From NCBI GenBank assembly GCA_037783415.1, contig JAZGTN010000037.1, positions 3,410,001 to 3,474,000 on the forward strand: 64,000 nucleotides of DNA, written 5' to 3'. The notes under the pieces were generated by a model, which made no database searches, was not told the DNA's origin, and saw nothing but the letters and a program-made list of their open reading frames with translations. This document shows, piece by piece, positions 45,101 to 53,283 of the stretch (within the stretch, counting starts at the first letter, position 1; the number at the start of each line of letters is the position of its first letter). The stretch comes from Leptasterias polaris (Eukaryota; Echinodermata; Asteroidea; Forcipulatida; Asteriidae). Both the position numbers and the translations under genes were made by a program.

Positions 45101-46817
45101 GCAGAGAGCCAGAGACACAGGTGACCATGTTAGCGCTGTTGTTAGGCACTTGCTTTGGTGTGCCAGGCTTAAGTTCTCCTACCGTATGGAAGCCACAGTG
45201 CTCTTTGTGTTGCCAATCTGAGTTGTGCCAAGACCCAGGTCGTCTGTAATCTCAATGCCTCCTTTGTTGCTCTTCAAGTCTTCCTCAAGGAACTTACGGA
45301 ACGGAGAATTGTTCACAGTTTCTAGCCTGTAAAGGGGAACAAACAGTTATTGTTTATTTTTTGGGAAACAAATACAAAAAGTACTTAATGGGCTGACAAT
45401 TCGACCCAAGCAGAGTTATTCTCAAAGGCTAAATGACAAGTATACAAATGTAACAGAAGCACTCAAGTGGAAATACATGAGTAGAGCACAGAAAGTACAC
45501 AGAAAGAGCAAGGGGTAAACAATGAATAAGGAGACAAGAGGGGGGTTTGGAGGGAAGGGGCTGGAGGTAGGAGGCTGGCTTGAAGAAAATATTTAGACAA
45601 ATAGACCTGTTGCATAGGCCACCATTGCTGAGGTTGAACAATGGAAACGTACATATGCACACTCAACTTGTGGCCAATGACAGGTCTCCTTTGACCTCAG
45701 TGAGAGCAGTGTTTGAACTTGTGACGTCATACATGCTAAGGGTCAATTTTTTATTTTGTAAATGGCACTTCCATTAGAAATTTTATTAGAAAATCTTAAA
45801 GTCTATGGGGAACTTTTGAAGGGGTACCAAGGCCAAGACCAGGGCAACAGAGGGCATGGCCTCCGCATAATTCCAGGCATGTACCTAGTGTCTCAAGATT
45901 CTCACCGGCGTAAACAGTTATTGATTCAGGTTTCTAAGCACCCAAACAATTCTGTCACTTAAATATTTCTTATGTATTTACCTAAATTTGTTATTCCTTG
46001 TGTCTTGCTTCATGAAAATGGCTCTCCAATTTCCCTTACTCTGCTTCGACTCAATGGCTTTACCCTCAACAAAGTCCCCTTTCTTGGGTCGCCATCCTCC
46101 TTCGCAAACCTTAAACGAGAAGTAGATCCTTCCATTCACATGACCGTACCCGGGGTAAACATGCGTAACCGTCCCTTTGAATCTGTCCTCTCGTAGAGGT
46201 TTGATATTACGCGCGACGGTTTGATGTTCTGAATCAGTGACTGTTTCACCTTGCACCCAATCACCGCGGTGAGGTTTAAAACCGTACACCAGCGAATCCT
46301 GATCAAATACAATCATATCGTTAATCAAACCAGAATCCTGTGTGACTTTTGTGATGGTTCCGATGAGCTCCTCTACACGCGGACCATCACCAGCCTCATC
46401 GTCCTCATCCCAATCTGAGGATTTGACCAGCCTGACATCCTTGGCCTTCCAGCCTCCCTTGTTGTGATCGCGTTCAGCGACGACGTCAACCCGCGAATCG
46501 ACATCGGGACGCTCGCCTCCACTCACACAGTCAAAGGTGAAGCAAACGTCATTGTCGATCAGGCCATAGCCGTAGAGAAGATCCGTCACCTTACCCCTGA
46601 AGGACTTGGTTTCCTTGGCCACCACATCTTCTTCATCACTCTCCTTAAAGTTCTGACCATACTCCAAACTATCGTACAAACTTGTCAAACGTCGCTTGAC
46701 AGTCTTTCCTCCACTTGAGTCAGGATCATCAGTTGTTTCAGTCAGAGAATCTTGATTACTGGGCGTGTCATCTTGGAGAAGTAACCTTTTGACTGTCCCA
46801 AAGACGGCAGTAAGCAT
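21154..46817 (-). CDS. MOV10L1: MOV10L1-type piRNA-biogenesis RNA helicase with giant C-terminal extension (20 exons)
   Basis: MOV10L1 is an SF1, Upf1-like 5'-to-3' RNA helicase that hands piRNA precursor transcripts to PIWI proteins and the nuclease machinery in germ cells. Twenty phase-consistent exons predict 2184 aa. Residues 73-270 hold three similar ~70-residue beta-barrel-like repeats; then come the beta-rich stalk, Walker A GPPGTGKT (783-790), DEAG (899-902), [21 protein letters not shown] (1109-1115) and FNVAITRA (1148-1155). Up to residue 1170 the order and spacing follow vertebrate MOV10L1 (about 1211 aa). [13 protein letters not shown], present in both, favours MOV10L1 over MOV10. 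The remaining ~1010 residues (1171-2184) are repeat-bearing and appear disordered. The start ATG begins MLTAVFG, like the vertebrate N-terminus. Confidence 0.96.
21841..22260 (-). repeat. Coding minisatellite, 8 x 54 bp (18 aa)
   Basis: Eight units of the type [18 protein letters not shown] inside MOV10L1 exon 20. Types SDMSQ and NDMNQ alternate, giving a 36-residue higher-order repeat; the first unit (KDMNQRPS) and last ([10 protein letters not shown]) are divergent, as expected when arrays grow from the middle. Confidence 0.95.
23146..23205 (-). repeat. Coding 12-bp tandem repeat (EDHI x 5)
   Basis: Five identical 12-base units give Glu-Asp-His-Ile repeats in the MOV10L1 extension. Near-perfect DNA identity points to recent slippage. 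Confidence 0.95.
24717..24943. mobile_element. Palindromic MITE, CCAATAGACCCTTCC ends
   Basis: The ends ccaatagacccttcccatga and tcataggaagggtctattgg are inverted over about 22 bases. The 227-bp element carries no frame of note and sits in MOV10L1 intron 19. Confidence 0.85.
25190..25332. mobile_element. Truncated GGGCCC-family MITE
   Basis: Contains agctgctcaagcagaaaac, agcaggataccagt and tggctggtaaccttgttctg, but lacks clean GGGCCC ends. Confidence 0.65.
25402..25542 (-). CDS. MOV10L1: MOV10L1 exon 19
   Basis: Residues 1124-1170. [20 protein letters not shown] (motif VI with the arginine finger) and [15 protein letters not shown] decayed copy is at 17396-17478. Confidence 0.97.
26213..26241. 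repeat. (CTTCTA)n microsatellite
   Basis: About five CTTCTA units next to a reversed tRNA-like SINE head (26240-26335, with gagattcgaactcac as complement B box). Confidence 0.85.
26285..26560 (+). mobile_element. LINE 3' fragment (CR1/L2-like ORF2 tail)
   Basis: The translation ends [20 protein letters not shown] then [16 protein letters not shown], the usual carboxy end of CR1/L2-clade reverse transcriptases. It lacks the polymerase and lies in MOV10L1 intron 18, antisense to the gene. Confidence 0.8.
26638..26745 (-). CDS. MOV10L1: MOV10L1 exon 18
   Basis: Residues 1088-1123. [20 protein letters not shown] then [16 protein letters not shown] (motif V). Donor gtcagt. Confidence 0.97.
26929..27352. 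mobile_element. MITE, family 2, with internal ~106-bp triplication
   Basis: Ends ttaaccctcacactattggt and cagacagaaggagggctaa. Inside, a block with tgtgtacatgcatccacca, aggctggcatagt and gtcagacagtaagagggttg is repeated three times in tandem. Confidence 0.75.
27597..27746 (-). CDS. MOV10L1: MOV10L1 exon 17
   Basis: Residues 1038-1087. [20 protein letters not shown] and [13 protein letters not shown] (motif IV). The donor gtctga is weak. Confidence 0.95.
27917..29865. repeat. Minisatellite, 28 x 68 bp plus a partial unit
   Basis: Units start at exact 68-base steps from 27917 to 29821 without a single insertion or deletion. Two types exist: A (actagattgtatctccacc, atgcaaag) and B (acttgagtgtaattccacc, atgaacag). 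B units are numbers 5, 8, 12, 15, 17, 21, 23, 26 and 29. It fills MOV10L1 intron 16. Confidence 0.97.
29914..30093 (-). CDS. MOV10L1: MOV10L1 exon 16
   Basis: Residues 978-1037. [20 protein letters not shown] then [12 protein letters not shown], helicase domain 2A entry. Donor gtaagt; a 68-bp minisatellite follows within about 50 bases. Confidence 0.96.
30236..30330 (+). mobile_element. tRNA-derived SINE head, type B
   Basis: atggtggtctattggttaag (A box), ctgctctagaacc and gtgggttcaaatccc (B box). The acceptor arm does not close, so not a tRNA gene. The following 30340-30460 reads on the minus strand as a weak LINE-tail-like [18 protein letters not shown]. Confidence 0.65.
30463..30806 (-). 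repeat. Minisatellite 8 x 43 bp made of the exon 15 end plus its splice donor
   Basis: Units start at 30463, 30506, 30549, 30592, 30635, 30678, 30721 and 30764. In the gene's sense each contains the last ~28 coding bases of exon 15 (agatcacggatgctatgatc, cgttattg) followed by gtaggt- or gtacgt-like donor text. Because 43 is not a multiple of three, use of a later donor would shift frame. Confidence 0.95.
30784..30948 (-). CDS. MOV10L1: MOV10L1 exon 15
   Basis: Residues 923-977. [20 protein letters not shown] (motif III), then [16 protein letters not shown] and CYDPLL. Reading the exon to the first donor (gtaggt) in a 43-bp array keeps the PLL|VTKLV join of the vertebrate protein. Confidence 0.95.
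32427..32648 (-). CDS. MOV10L1: MOV10L1 exon 14 (Walker B)
   Basis: Residues 849-922. [17 protein letters not shown], then [24 protein letters not shown] is the usual Walker B variant of the Upf1-like family. Donor gtagta. Confidence 0.97.
33307..34351. repeat. Minisatellite, 55 x 19 bp
   Basis: Fifty-five units of catcgtgaatacgtcatrc with no length change across 1,045 bases; variation is almost only A/G at one position, with a few late units carrying gtgact or gtgcat. Each contains TACGTCAT, whose complement ATGACGTA is a CRE-like half-site. It lies in MOV10L1 intron 13. Confidence 0.97.
34352..34550 (+). mobile_element. LINE 3' end with (ATT)n tail
   Basis: A short frame end ttcaaaacattgcttaaaac then acacctttaccag precedes gaacgctatataaatgctta and a run of ATT, the standard 3' end of L2/CR1-like elements. 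The tail stops seven bases before MOV10L1 exon 13. Confidence 0.75.
34557..34634 (-). CDS. MOV10L1: MOV10L1 exon 13
   Basis: Residues 823-848. [17 protein letters not shown] matches the vertebrate LQPATMVRVNATCRFEE. Its donor gtatgt touches the (ATT)n tail of a LINE. Confidence 0.92.
34790..34950 (+). mobile_element. tRNA-derived SINE, type A
   Basis: The leader ctgactggcaccccaattaa, agatattgacataataggga and the head agctcagttggtagagcacc match the copy at 63530-63700. Confidence 0.72.
35085..35170 (-). mobile_element. tRNA-like SINE head, type C fragment
   Basis: Reversed tRNA features: acctgaaccacc, acaccagtgctcaagtctgc and cgaccactcagccatgacgc. A family-2 MITE fragment precedes it at about 34970-35070. 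Confidence 0.5.
35242..35351 (-). CDS. MOV10L1: MOV10L1 exon 12
   Basis: Residues 786-822. Completes Walker A as TGKT, then VEAILQVH and [12 protein letters not shown] (motif Ia). Donor gtaaga. A decoy ggtaagac also occurs within the GKT codons. Confidence 0.95.
35520..35690 (+). mobile_element. tRNA-derived SINE, type B
   Basis: gctcgttggtctagtggtaa (A box), gtgggtccgaatcccacc (B box), then cataagcctgtgggaaatac. Located in MOV10L1 intron 11. Confidence 0.75.
35761..35964 (-). CDS. MOV10L1: MOV10L1 exon 11
   Basis: Residues 718-786. [18 protein letters not shown] (Q motif area) and [11 protein letters not shown]. The donor gttggt is weak and falls inside the second Gly codon of GPPG, so the intron splits Walker A. 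Confidence 0.93.
36469..36690 (-). CDS. MOV10L1: MOV10L1 exon 10
   Basis: Residues 644-718. Starts VIFPTN (vertebrate VLFPEE) and then becomes a basic Pro-rich linker ([14 protein letters not shown]). Poorly conserved but phase-consistent. Confidence 0.87.
37160..37218 (-). CDS. MOV10L1: MOV10L1 exon 9 (59 bp)
   Basis: Residues 624-644. [17 protein letters not shown] aligns with TTSRRCHFALEHVIHLG. A very small exon, bounded by cttccag and gtacaa. Confidence 0.9.
37774..37865 (-). CDS. MOV10L1: MOV10L1 exon 8
   Basis: Residues 594-624. [16 protein letters not shown] then [10 protein letters not shown], the stalk/1B strand region. Acceptor gttgtag, donor gtaaag. Confidence 0.92.
38245..38415 (-). 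mobile_element. tRNA-derived SINE, type C
   Basis: catccaaaaggacatagcaa, cttgctcaaggacaca, gcgactcaaaccc (complement B box) and aactactcggccacgacatg match 56030-56275. Confidence 0.72.
38590..38727 (-). CDS. MOV10L1: MOV10L1 exon 7
   Basis: Residues 548-593. [20 protein letters not shown] is the strongest paralogue marker, nearly identical to vertebrate MOV10L1. Donor gtaaga. Confidence 0.95.
38911..39590. repeat. Minisatellite, 17 x 40 bp
   Basis: Seventeen near-identical units of tctacttaggctagaggaga plus tggtgttcttaaagggagtg without length change. The 3' part of every unit equals the left end of the MITE that follows at 39579. MOV10L1 intron 6. Confidence 0.97.
39579..39978. mobile_element. 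TTAA-flanked MITE next to exon 6 donor
   Basis: Opens TTAAAGGGAGTGTATACGTT and closes ATATATGTTCCCTTTAA, an inverted pair with TTAA at both ends. Interior has cagatacatttctcagattg and ccgctccggattttcgacga. It ends 22 bases from MOV10L1 exon 6. Confidence 0.8.
40000..40098 (-). CDS. MOV10L1: MOV10L1 exon 6
   Basis: Residues 515-547. [20 protein letters not shown] matches the KFSTLLWLEEIYAEMEL helix common to the MOV10 family. A MITE ends 22 bases from its donor. Confidence 0.94.
41027..41207. mobile_element. Palindromic MITE-like insertion
   Basis: tatagaccttatgcatatga at the left and gtcaatgcataaggtccata at the right are inverted. It ends 11 bases from the donor side of MOV10L1 exon 5. Related phrases (gaccccttgcatatgatgtc) occur at about 4180 and 10975. 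Confidence 0.65.
41218..41332 (-). CDS. MOV10L1: MOV10L1 exon 5
   Basis: Residues 476-514. [14 protein letters not shown] matches the vertebrate LPQYPIPDRLRKCV. Acceptor gttttag, donor gtatgc. Confidence 0.93.
41410..43310. repeat. Minisatellite, about 19 x 99-107 bp
   Basis: Nineteen copies marked by ccaccataatcagagtccaa and aactgattatgctttacatg. Short units have gttatggtgttgg, longer ones gttactgaatggtgttgg. Edge copies are the most diverged. MOV10L1 intron 4. Confidence 0.95.
43677..43901 (-). CDS. MOV10L1: MOV10L1 exon 4
   Basis: Residues 401-476. [19 protein letters not shown] aligns with the vertebrate LLLCFSDFLIGRYLEVNV strand pair. A basic stretch (NNKRREKRE) follows. Donor gtaagt. 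Confidence 0.88.
44282..44503 (-). CDS. MOV10L1: MOV10L1 exon 3
   Basis: Residues 327-401. Reads [20 protein letters not shown], then a low-complexity Ser/His/Gln stretch and SVTVTIKAK. Weakly conserved, but phase-locked with both neighbours (ctatcag acceptor, gtaagt donor). Confidence 0.85.
44585..44945. repeat. Irregular minisatellite, ~16-20 bp unit
   Basis: Repeats of cagatcagaccaatcagc with many variants, in MOV10L1 intron 2. Confidence 0.9.
45183..45326 (-). CDS. MOV10L1: MOV10L1 exon 2
   Basis: Residues 279-327. [20 protein letters not shown] then TKSTVAS matches the vertebrate NKGDIEVTQVTHFGTLKEG segment. Acceptor tttacag, donor gtagga. Confidence 0.9.
45982..46817 (-). CDS. MOV10L1: MOV10L1 exon 1 (start codon)
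   Basis: Residues 1-279. After an acidic, Ser/Thr-rich leader come three related repeats starting near residues 73 ([18 protein letters not shown]), 152 ([17 protein letters not shown]) and 213 ([17 protein letters not shown]), each followed by a GDxV/RVDVV strand. Such repeats head vertebrate MOV10L1 and look like cold-shock-type barrels (inference). Donor gtaaat. An in-frame 5' UTR acceptor ctgtgcag lies at 46839-46846. Confidence 0.93.
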
Positions 46818-46837
46818 TTTGGATGGAGTTCACCTTG

Positions 46838-48159
46838 CCTGCACAGAATGTTCAATAAAAACACCACTCAATCAGTACAGTGGTTTATGACAGTTATTGA
46901 ACAAATGGCCCTGTTCGGGGAAAAAAAATGTTGCGGAATTACGGGCACAATATTATTAAAAACTGTGAAGACTTCTGTCTCCGACTGTCACAGTGACAGT
47001 GAAAAAAGATAAATTGAAGAAAAAAAAATTAATACTTAAATTAATACGAAGATAGCTCCATGGTGCAACCAAATCAAATGATATTTGTTTTTAAAAGAAA
47101 CTTTCAACTAAATTTGGTAATTGTACACAATTGAAAAATTGCAAACCAAATGTAATTCTTTAATATTCTTAAAAACTATATGAATATTTAGTCCAATTTA
47201 TTTGTGGTTTAATTTAAGGTGGCACTAACCATCCTTTTGTTAATATTTTCTCTCAGTCTTTGGATATCTTTAAAAATGCATTTCGAAAACAAAACTCTTA
47301 ACAAGGATGCATGGATTTAACTTTAGTTTAAGGTCGTTTTGTGATGATTTCAATTCAAAATCTCTTTTTAAATTTTAGCACCAAAATCATACAGGGTATT
47401 TTGTTTACACCTAGACGCCACACATGGCTTATTACGAACGACTCAAGTAGGGCACCAGGCTTGTTTTGGCAAGTTCGTGTGGTTAAAAATATTATACACG
47501 AAAACATTGATTTATTTTACATTTATATGCAAAAATCTACTTATCCGATGAACTTAAATTCTAACAAGAAGTTATATTATTCAATACAAGCTGTTTTTAT
47601 ACCTTGGTAATCGACAAAACGAAGAAAATCACAGTTCTTCCCCTGCGTTAAAGCCGTAGTCTGCCACTCCTCAGTCAGTGTTCGTATTTCACACATTGGT
47701 TCATTAGGGGATTTTTTTGGTAACTCATTTTTTTCTCATTCGTCGATCGTCTGCTGGACTACTAGCTACCAATAGATGGCGCTACATTGACTGTTTGGGA
47801 GGCTGACTCAGAAGGACTGGGCAAGTCTATAAATCTGGATGTTTTGATCCAGATGTTCGTGTGATACAGATATCTCTTCTCCAGTAATTCGTGTTGCGAT
47901 ATCGCACTACGTTAAACAAAATGAACGTCGCCAATCAAGACTAGACTCATGACGATTTGACTCGACTAGTCATTGTATACAAATCCGAATACAACAAAAT
48001 GCATAGTTCATACTATTTGTTTATAATCGATTACAGTGAAAACCCATTTGGTCCACGCGTATACTTTCGTTTCGGAATACCTCGGGAAAAGAAACCGACC
48101 TCCTCAATATATTCGGATAAAAGTAGTCGATACTGGTTTCATTACTTATTGGCTATTCA
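46838..48159. promoter_or_regulatory. Probable shared head-to-head promoter region, MOV10L1 / ARIH2
   Basis: MOV10L1 starts leftwards from 46817 and a candidate ARIH2 first exon starts rightwards at 48159. On the minus strand caag|gtataa at 47603 is a possible donor for a MOV10L1 5' UTR exon and ctgtgcag at 46839-46846 a matching acceptor, which would leave about 0.55 kb between the two starts. No TATA box is convincing at either start. Inference from layout only. Confidence 0.4.
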
Positions 48160-48181
48160 TGGCGGAGTGTGGTCCCTCAAG
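48159..48181 (+). CDS. ARIH2: Candidate ARIH2 first coding exon (alternative start)
   Basis: atggcggagtgtggtccctc then aag|gtatgg encodes MAECGPS and ends in phase 2. Joined to an acceptor cttgcag at 53277-53283 it continues RLKTPANR in frame with the [10 protein letters not shown] start at 53306, adding 15 residues. Frame, donor and acceptor all agree, but the peptide matches nothing known, so this may be chance. Confidence 0.35.
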
Positions 48182-48631
48182 GTATGGCATTTAATTTCTC
48201 GAATTTTACGTGATATTCATTCAGAAAATCATGACTTAAACTGTTTGGATATAACTATTGTAGTTTATGGTATATGTTTATAGGAATTGTTTGTTGAAAG
48301 GATTTGTGTATTTTATTAAAATTAAGTGGTTTTGTTACTTTGGAAAGCCTTTTTTATTTTTATTCGGATGTTTGTTTCCCAGTCTACTGTCCCGACATAA
48401 TAAACTACACAGTGACATACTGCCACTGGCATTGCTTCCCCTACTTCGTGCATGAGGAGGGTGTTTGTTGTCAATTGTTTTGTAAACTAGGCCTATTTAT
48501 CTGTCATGCCTTTGGCAATAAATCTGGTTTAAGAAAAGGCACAAATTTTGATATCCGACCACACTTTCCAAGGGATTTTTTATTTCTCTTCTTTTAATAA
48601 TAATAGCTAATTTTATTTACACACTACTACC

Positions 48632-49124
48632 TAGCCCCATGATTAATAGTCCCAATACTCTGGACTTCCACCGTTCCTTGGCCCTACGCCCATGTACCTC
48701 CAGAAGGTGAGATAATTTTTCGAATAGAAACTCAATAAGACGGCGCGGTGTGCGCGGAGCCTTCTGCCTAGCTTCCAGCGCACACTTCGCTATCTTTAGG
48801 CTCAGCGCACACCACGCTGTCTTAAATTTTGCGCAATGCGTAAACGCCGCCTGCATGCGCATTAGCAAACTTCATGGATGCCGGGCAGTCAAATCGTGTC
48901 AGTAACGCCTCGGATTTTCTTCATAATTACACCAAAACGAGCACGCATATTTGCGTTTTAATGTGCTGTCCACAAATCGGCTACAATGAGTGACAACTGG
49001 GGAAAAAATCTCGGCATAAAAACGTGAGTTTCTATTCGAAAAATTATCTCACCTCCTGGAGGTACATGGGCGTAGGGCCAAGGATCGGAGGAAGTCCAGA
49101 GTATTGGCACTATTAATGGGGCTA
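48632..49124. mobile_element. Foldback element with ~100-bp terminal inverted repeats
   Basis: The left arm (tagccccatgattaatagtc, ggccctacgcccatgtacct, tttttcgaatagaaactca) and the right arm (about 49020-49124) are near-complementary over about 100 bases. Flanks cacactactacc and cacactacctacc may be a target duplication. No frame of note. Confidence 0.88.
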
Positions 49125-49842
49125 CACACTACCTACCTACCTAGCCTGCGAGTGCAGGGAAGGACTTTATACTGAAAAGAAAATGTGTTGTACATGTAAC
49201 CATGATCTAACTCACTAAGCCCGGTTCAATCATACTTCACATGAAAATAAATGCTGTTTTTCCAATTGTGACGCAGTATTTGCATCACAATTGCTTTCGT
49301 GTCACTAATATTACACTCAACAGAGATGAACAGGCACTTTGAGTAATTTACAAAGTATCAAAATCATTGATTCCTCTGTGGTCTCGACATGCAGTGCTAC
49401 TCGCTGAACTCCATTTTATTTTCTTAGGGCATGTGTGCGTTCTGGAGATGGAATGTCTACTAGAAAATCATAAATAATGTACTTTTTAGCTACTTATTTC
49501 TCAAGACTTATATTTTGAAAGGGAAATAAAGTCTGACATTCATTGAACAATCTTTAAAATTCCTGAACGAAGTGTGAATCAGATTTGTCCAGATTTGTGC
49601 TGAAATATTTTTTATAAAGTAGCTCATCAGGCTAGTAAACTGCATTTTACTTGCTCCCAGGGGAGGTTTTAGTAGCCCAGATTTCTGTTTTTGTAGCGAT
49701 CACAACTAGTTTATTAAATGTTCAGCAAATAGAAACAAAGAAAGAATTTTTTTAGGTCTTGTAAAAAACTACTTCAAAGCACATCAGCTAAACAGCCCCC
49801 AAAACTTGGCCCTATGTAACCACTGAGATGCAATGTGAGCAG

Positions 49843-50264
49843 CGCCCAATTTCAATAAGCAAAAAATATTGCTTAAGAAGTTTCTGCTAAGCAAAATAAG
49901 CGGGGTACATGTAGGCCTACCACAGGTTGTACACTTAACTACAGGGCCCAATTTCATAGAGCTGCTTAAGCAGAAAATATTACTTAACAATTTGGTGCTT
50001 AGCAGAAATGAGCAGGATACTAGTTACAAATTGTACATGTGATACATGTGACATGGTACTTTGGCTGGTAACCTTATTCTGGTAAGCATAGTTTTGTTGT
50101 GCTAAGCTACTTTTTGTGCTTAAGCAGCTCTATGAAATTGGGCCCAGGTACACACATGTAGTACACTTGACGTGGTATTTTGGCTATTAACTATTTTCTG
50201 GTAAGCATGTTTTTGTTGTGCTCAGCTACTTTTTGTGCTTAAGCAGCTCGGTGAAATTGGGCCC
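49843..50264. mobile_element. Cluster of three GGGCCC-family MITEs sharing ends
   Basis: A partial copy (49843-49940), a full copy (49944-50145) and a truncated copy (50140-50264) follow head to tail, the last two sharing one GGGCCC. Same arrangement as 12193-12766. Confidence 0.85.
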
Positions 50265-50411
50265 AGAACTTGTAATGTACACATGTACATGCTATGTCTG
50301 CTTGGCTGAGTGTAAACATTGATTGTTGACTGGGATGACCTTGCATATGGATTGTGCAACAATCCCATCATGCTAATGCTACATCAAGGATAAACACTCA
50401 GGGTTAGGCCT

Positions 50412-51341
50412 ATAAAAAAAAAAATTATGTTGGCGTAACGGGCCAGAAAAAATAAGGTAGGTCAGTCGGGATTTATTTATTTTTTATTTTAATTTGTTTT
50501 TCTTCCCATCTACGAAAACGTCATGTTTTTCTAAATGTTTAAGCCGGTAGTAATACATGATGACAAAATTAAACAAGGCTACACACAACAAATAGTATAC
50601 TTTTAAACTCTTGATGACATTTAATGACCGCAGATCCACACTTTCCCTTGAATGAAAACACTTTACGCTTCGAAACCGGGCGCCATGTTGATGCGAGGGG
50701 AGCGTAACCACGGGGGCCGGGCTGCTGCCGGCCGGGGTCACAGAATAGTTTACCGTTTTTAGAATGTATATATATCATTTTTGTTTTGTAAAAAATGCTG
50801 AAACATTAATTAAAATAATTTATATTGTAACTAAATATATATATATTTTTTTAACTAAATAAGTATTTTTGATATTGTATGTAACAGTCCGCGCCGTGCA
50901 ACAGGACGAGGTTACCATGTTTTTCATTGTAGAGCAGCCTTGTGTTCGCTGAACCAGACTTCCAAGAAAGCAGCACATGTATTCACCATTGTGAAACGCA
51001 GCACAGTATATTGGGAGTCGGGTACGCGACTATACATGTACAATGTATCGTGGTGCATCTACATGTATCTCAGCTCCTTAAGTACATATACACGTTCATT
51101 GATATCGCGTCGGGCCGGCCTGCGTGTTCGTTGTGCAAAACATTGTGCACTCCAAAGTTCCATGCGCGATCGTCAGACAACACAACAATGAGAAACGGTC
51201 AGAAATGGTTTCAAAAGTATTTATAACTAACTTATATCGAATTTAATTATTAAATTTCTTCCCTTGAAAAAAAATAAAATATCCAGGGACGGCCGTATTT
51301 TTAGGGTCGGTCGGGTTACGCCAACATAACACTTTTTTTGT
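50412..51341. mobile_element. Non-autonomous hAT-like element with 8-bp target duplication
   Basis: TTAGGCCT flanks both sides (50404-50411 and 51342-51349). The terminal arms share TTATGTTGGCGTAAC with an A-rich lead. The interior (930 bp) is partly GC-rich and has no transposase frame. Eight-base duplications are typical of hAT elements. Confidence 0.82.
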
Positions 51342-51587
51342 TTAGGCCTTACAATGAACAGGTACAATGGGAGTCCCAGCAACACTATTGACTAGGTGGG
51401 CAGCCTCTTGCATCTAATCAGTGAGGAACGTGCCTTAGTCATCTTGTGAGACCTATTGGAGACAGATGTTGTTGTTAAAAATATGTTTTAGATAATTTCT
51501 ACCATGAGAATATTGGTGGCGATATTGCCCGCAATATTGACCAGTGATATTCCTAAAAGGGCCGTTTGTCCTCTAGAAAAGTAAACT

Positions 51588-51748
51588 GGGCCAAATTTCA
51601 TAGAACTGCTTAATCACACATAAATTTTACTTACTAGAATAAGGTTACCAACCAAAATACCATGACATACACAATTTGTGACTGGTTCCCTGCTTATTTA
51701 TGCTTAGCAAGGAAATTGCATTTGTCATCTTTAAAAGCAGCTCTATTA
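51588..51748. mobile_element. GGGCCC-family MITE (worn)
   Basis: gggccaaatttcatagaact at the left, tgactggttccctgcttatt inside, and aaagcagctctattaaattt at the right. Confidence 0.7.
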
Positions 51749-53283
51749 AATTTGTATTATTAGTAGTAGTAGTAGTATTTTTTCAGCCATCATGACAATA
51801 CAACTACTTCCAGCTGGGCTTGAGGAAACAAAAGCAAAGCAATTACTGTGATCCGTCGACCTGCTGCCCAACATCTGGTTGATAAACAAATACAGTCATA
51901 TAATAGTTTATGTTCAATATAGAAATAAAACAGACAAGCAAAAAAACTCAAACCAAAAACACGTATCGAAGGTTAAAACATTTAAATTGGATCCTGCTTA
52001 GAGGAAATTCAATCCTAGCTTGAGAAGCTACACACTGTACATGTATAATGTGCATGGGAAGTTGTCAAGGTTATAAGTTAAAAACACTGGTTGTGATGCT
52101 GAGGGCAAACAGGCTGTAGTCCTTGAACAAAACACAAATTTGAACATTACTTATTGGACATGAACAGTGACAGCAGGTATTGTTGTGAACAGAACAAAGT
52201 AGGCCTACTGTTCATGTTAAATAGTTGCAGTGAACGATTTCCCATGTATAGCAGAGCAAAATGCTACACAAAGTGTATCAGTTGCTACTCAAAAATCATC
52301 ATTTGCTACTCAATATTAGCATTCAGTGTACACAAAACATGTTCAGTCTAAATATTTTGCTACGGAAAATTGCTGGACAAAATCGTTCCCTGAGTTGATA
52401 GAAATATCCGAGTCTTTATTTGCGGTTCTGATATTTTTTAGTTTTGAGCTGCAACTGTTCTGGACCCAATTTTGTAGAGCTGCTTAACGGAAAATGTTGT
52501 GCTCACACAGGTATTTCCATTCCATAGCCCTGCTATGCTAACCTTTCCGCGCTTTCTGTAATTCAATGAATGATGAAGCTATGAAATTGGCCTTTTTTCT
52601 AAAAGTAGGAATTGAACCTTAGATCCTTCACTGTACATGTAGTTAGACTTACTTTGTTTGAATTTTATGGATTATGGTGCTGCAGGGCACGCCTGCCTCT
52701 GGGCTCGACTTCACAAAGAGCTAAGATCGATCTTAAGATGCGTGTCGATTTTAGTTGCTAACCAAAGGATGATGTCTGAATACAAATCAGGTTGATAATA
52801 TTGACAACTCATTTTAAGATGAATCTTAGTGCTTTGTGATGTAACCCTGGACATGGCACCAAAAGCTGGATGTTGTGATTACAATTCCAACTCGGAACTC
52901 TGGTTAAGCGGCAAGCTCTCCACTTAGAGGCATTTATGTTTACAACCTTACACGAGACGGAGCATCTCAAAAGTCTAAAACATCCTACAATGTAATTGGC
53001 ATGAATGGATCAGTTAAGTATTCCAGTGGGTGTATGGACTGGAATACAGTGGGTGTACAGTACATGGACTGGTCTGTTGGACCGCCGGAACATTCCATTG
53101 GAAAGCTCAAAGTGCTAACACGCATATTAATGGTCAAGCAGAACAGTCGGGCTGTCCACTGGCGTACTGGATTGCGGACTTCTGCTTACAGGAAACGTTC
53201 TTTTTCACCTAGAACGTTCCCTGACTTAGAGATGCTCTCCTATCGACTGCTGCAATTCAATGATTTTTGTTTTTGGCTTGCAG
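51749..53283. other. Probable ARIH2 5' intron, few features
   Basis: A worn GGGCCC-family MITE lies at 52464-52595. A small local duplication (tggactgg, acagtgggtgt) lies at 53030-53075. Nothing else recognised. Confidence 0.5.

Noticed and set aside
47957..48283. 108-residue plus-strand frame
   Set aside because: No family similarity; its interest is only that another frame within it holds the candidate ARIH2 first exon.
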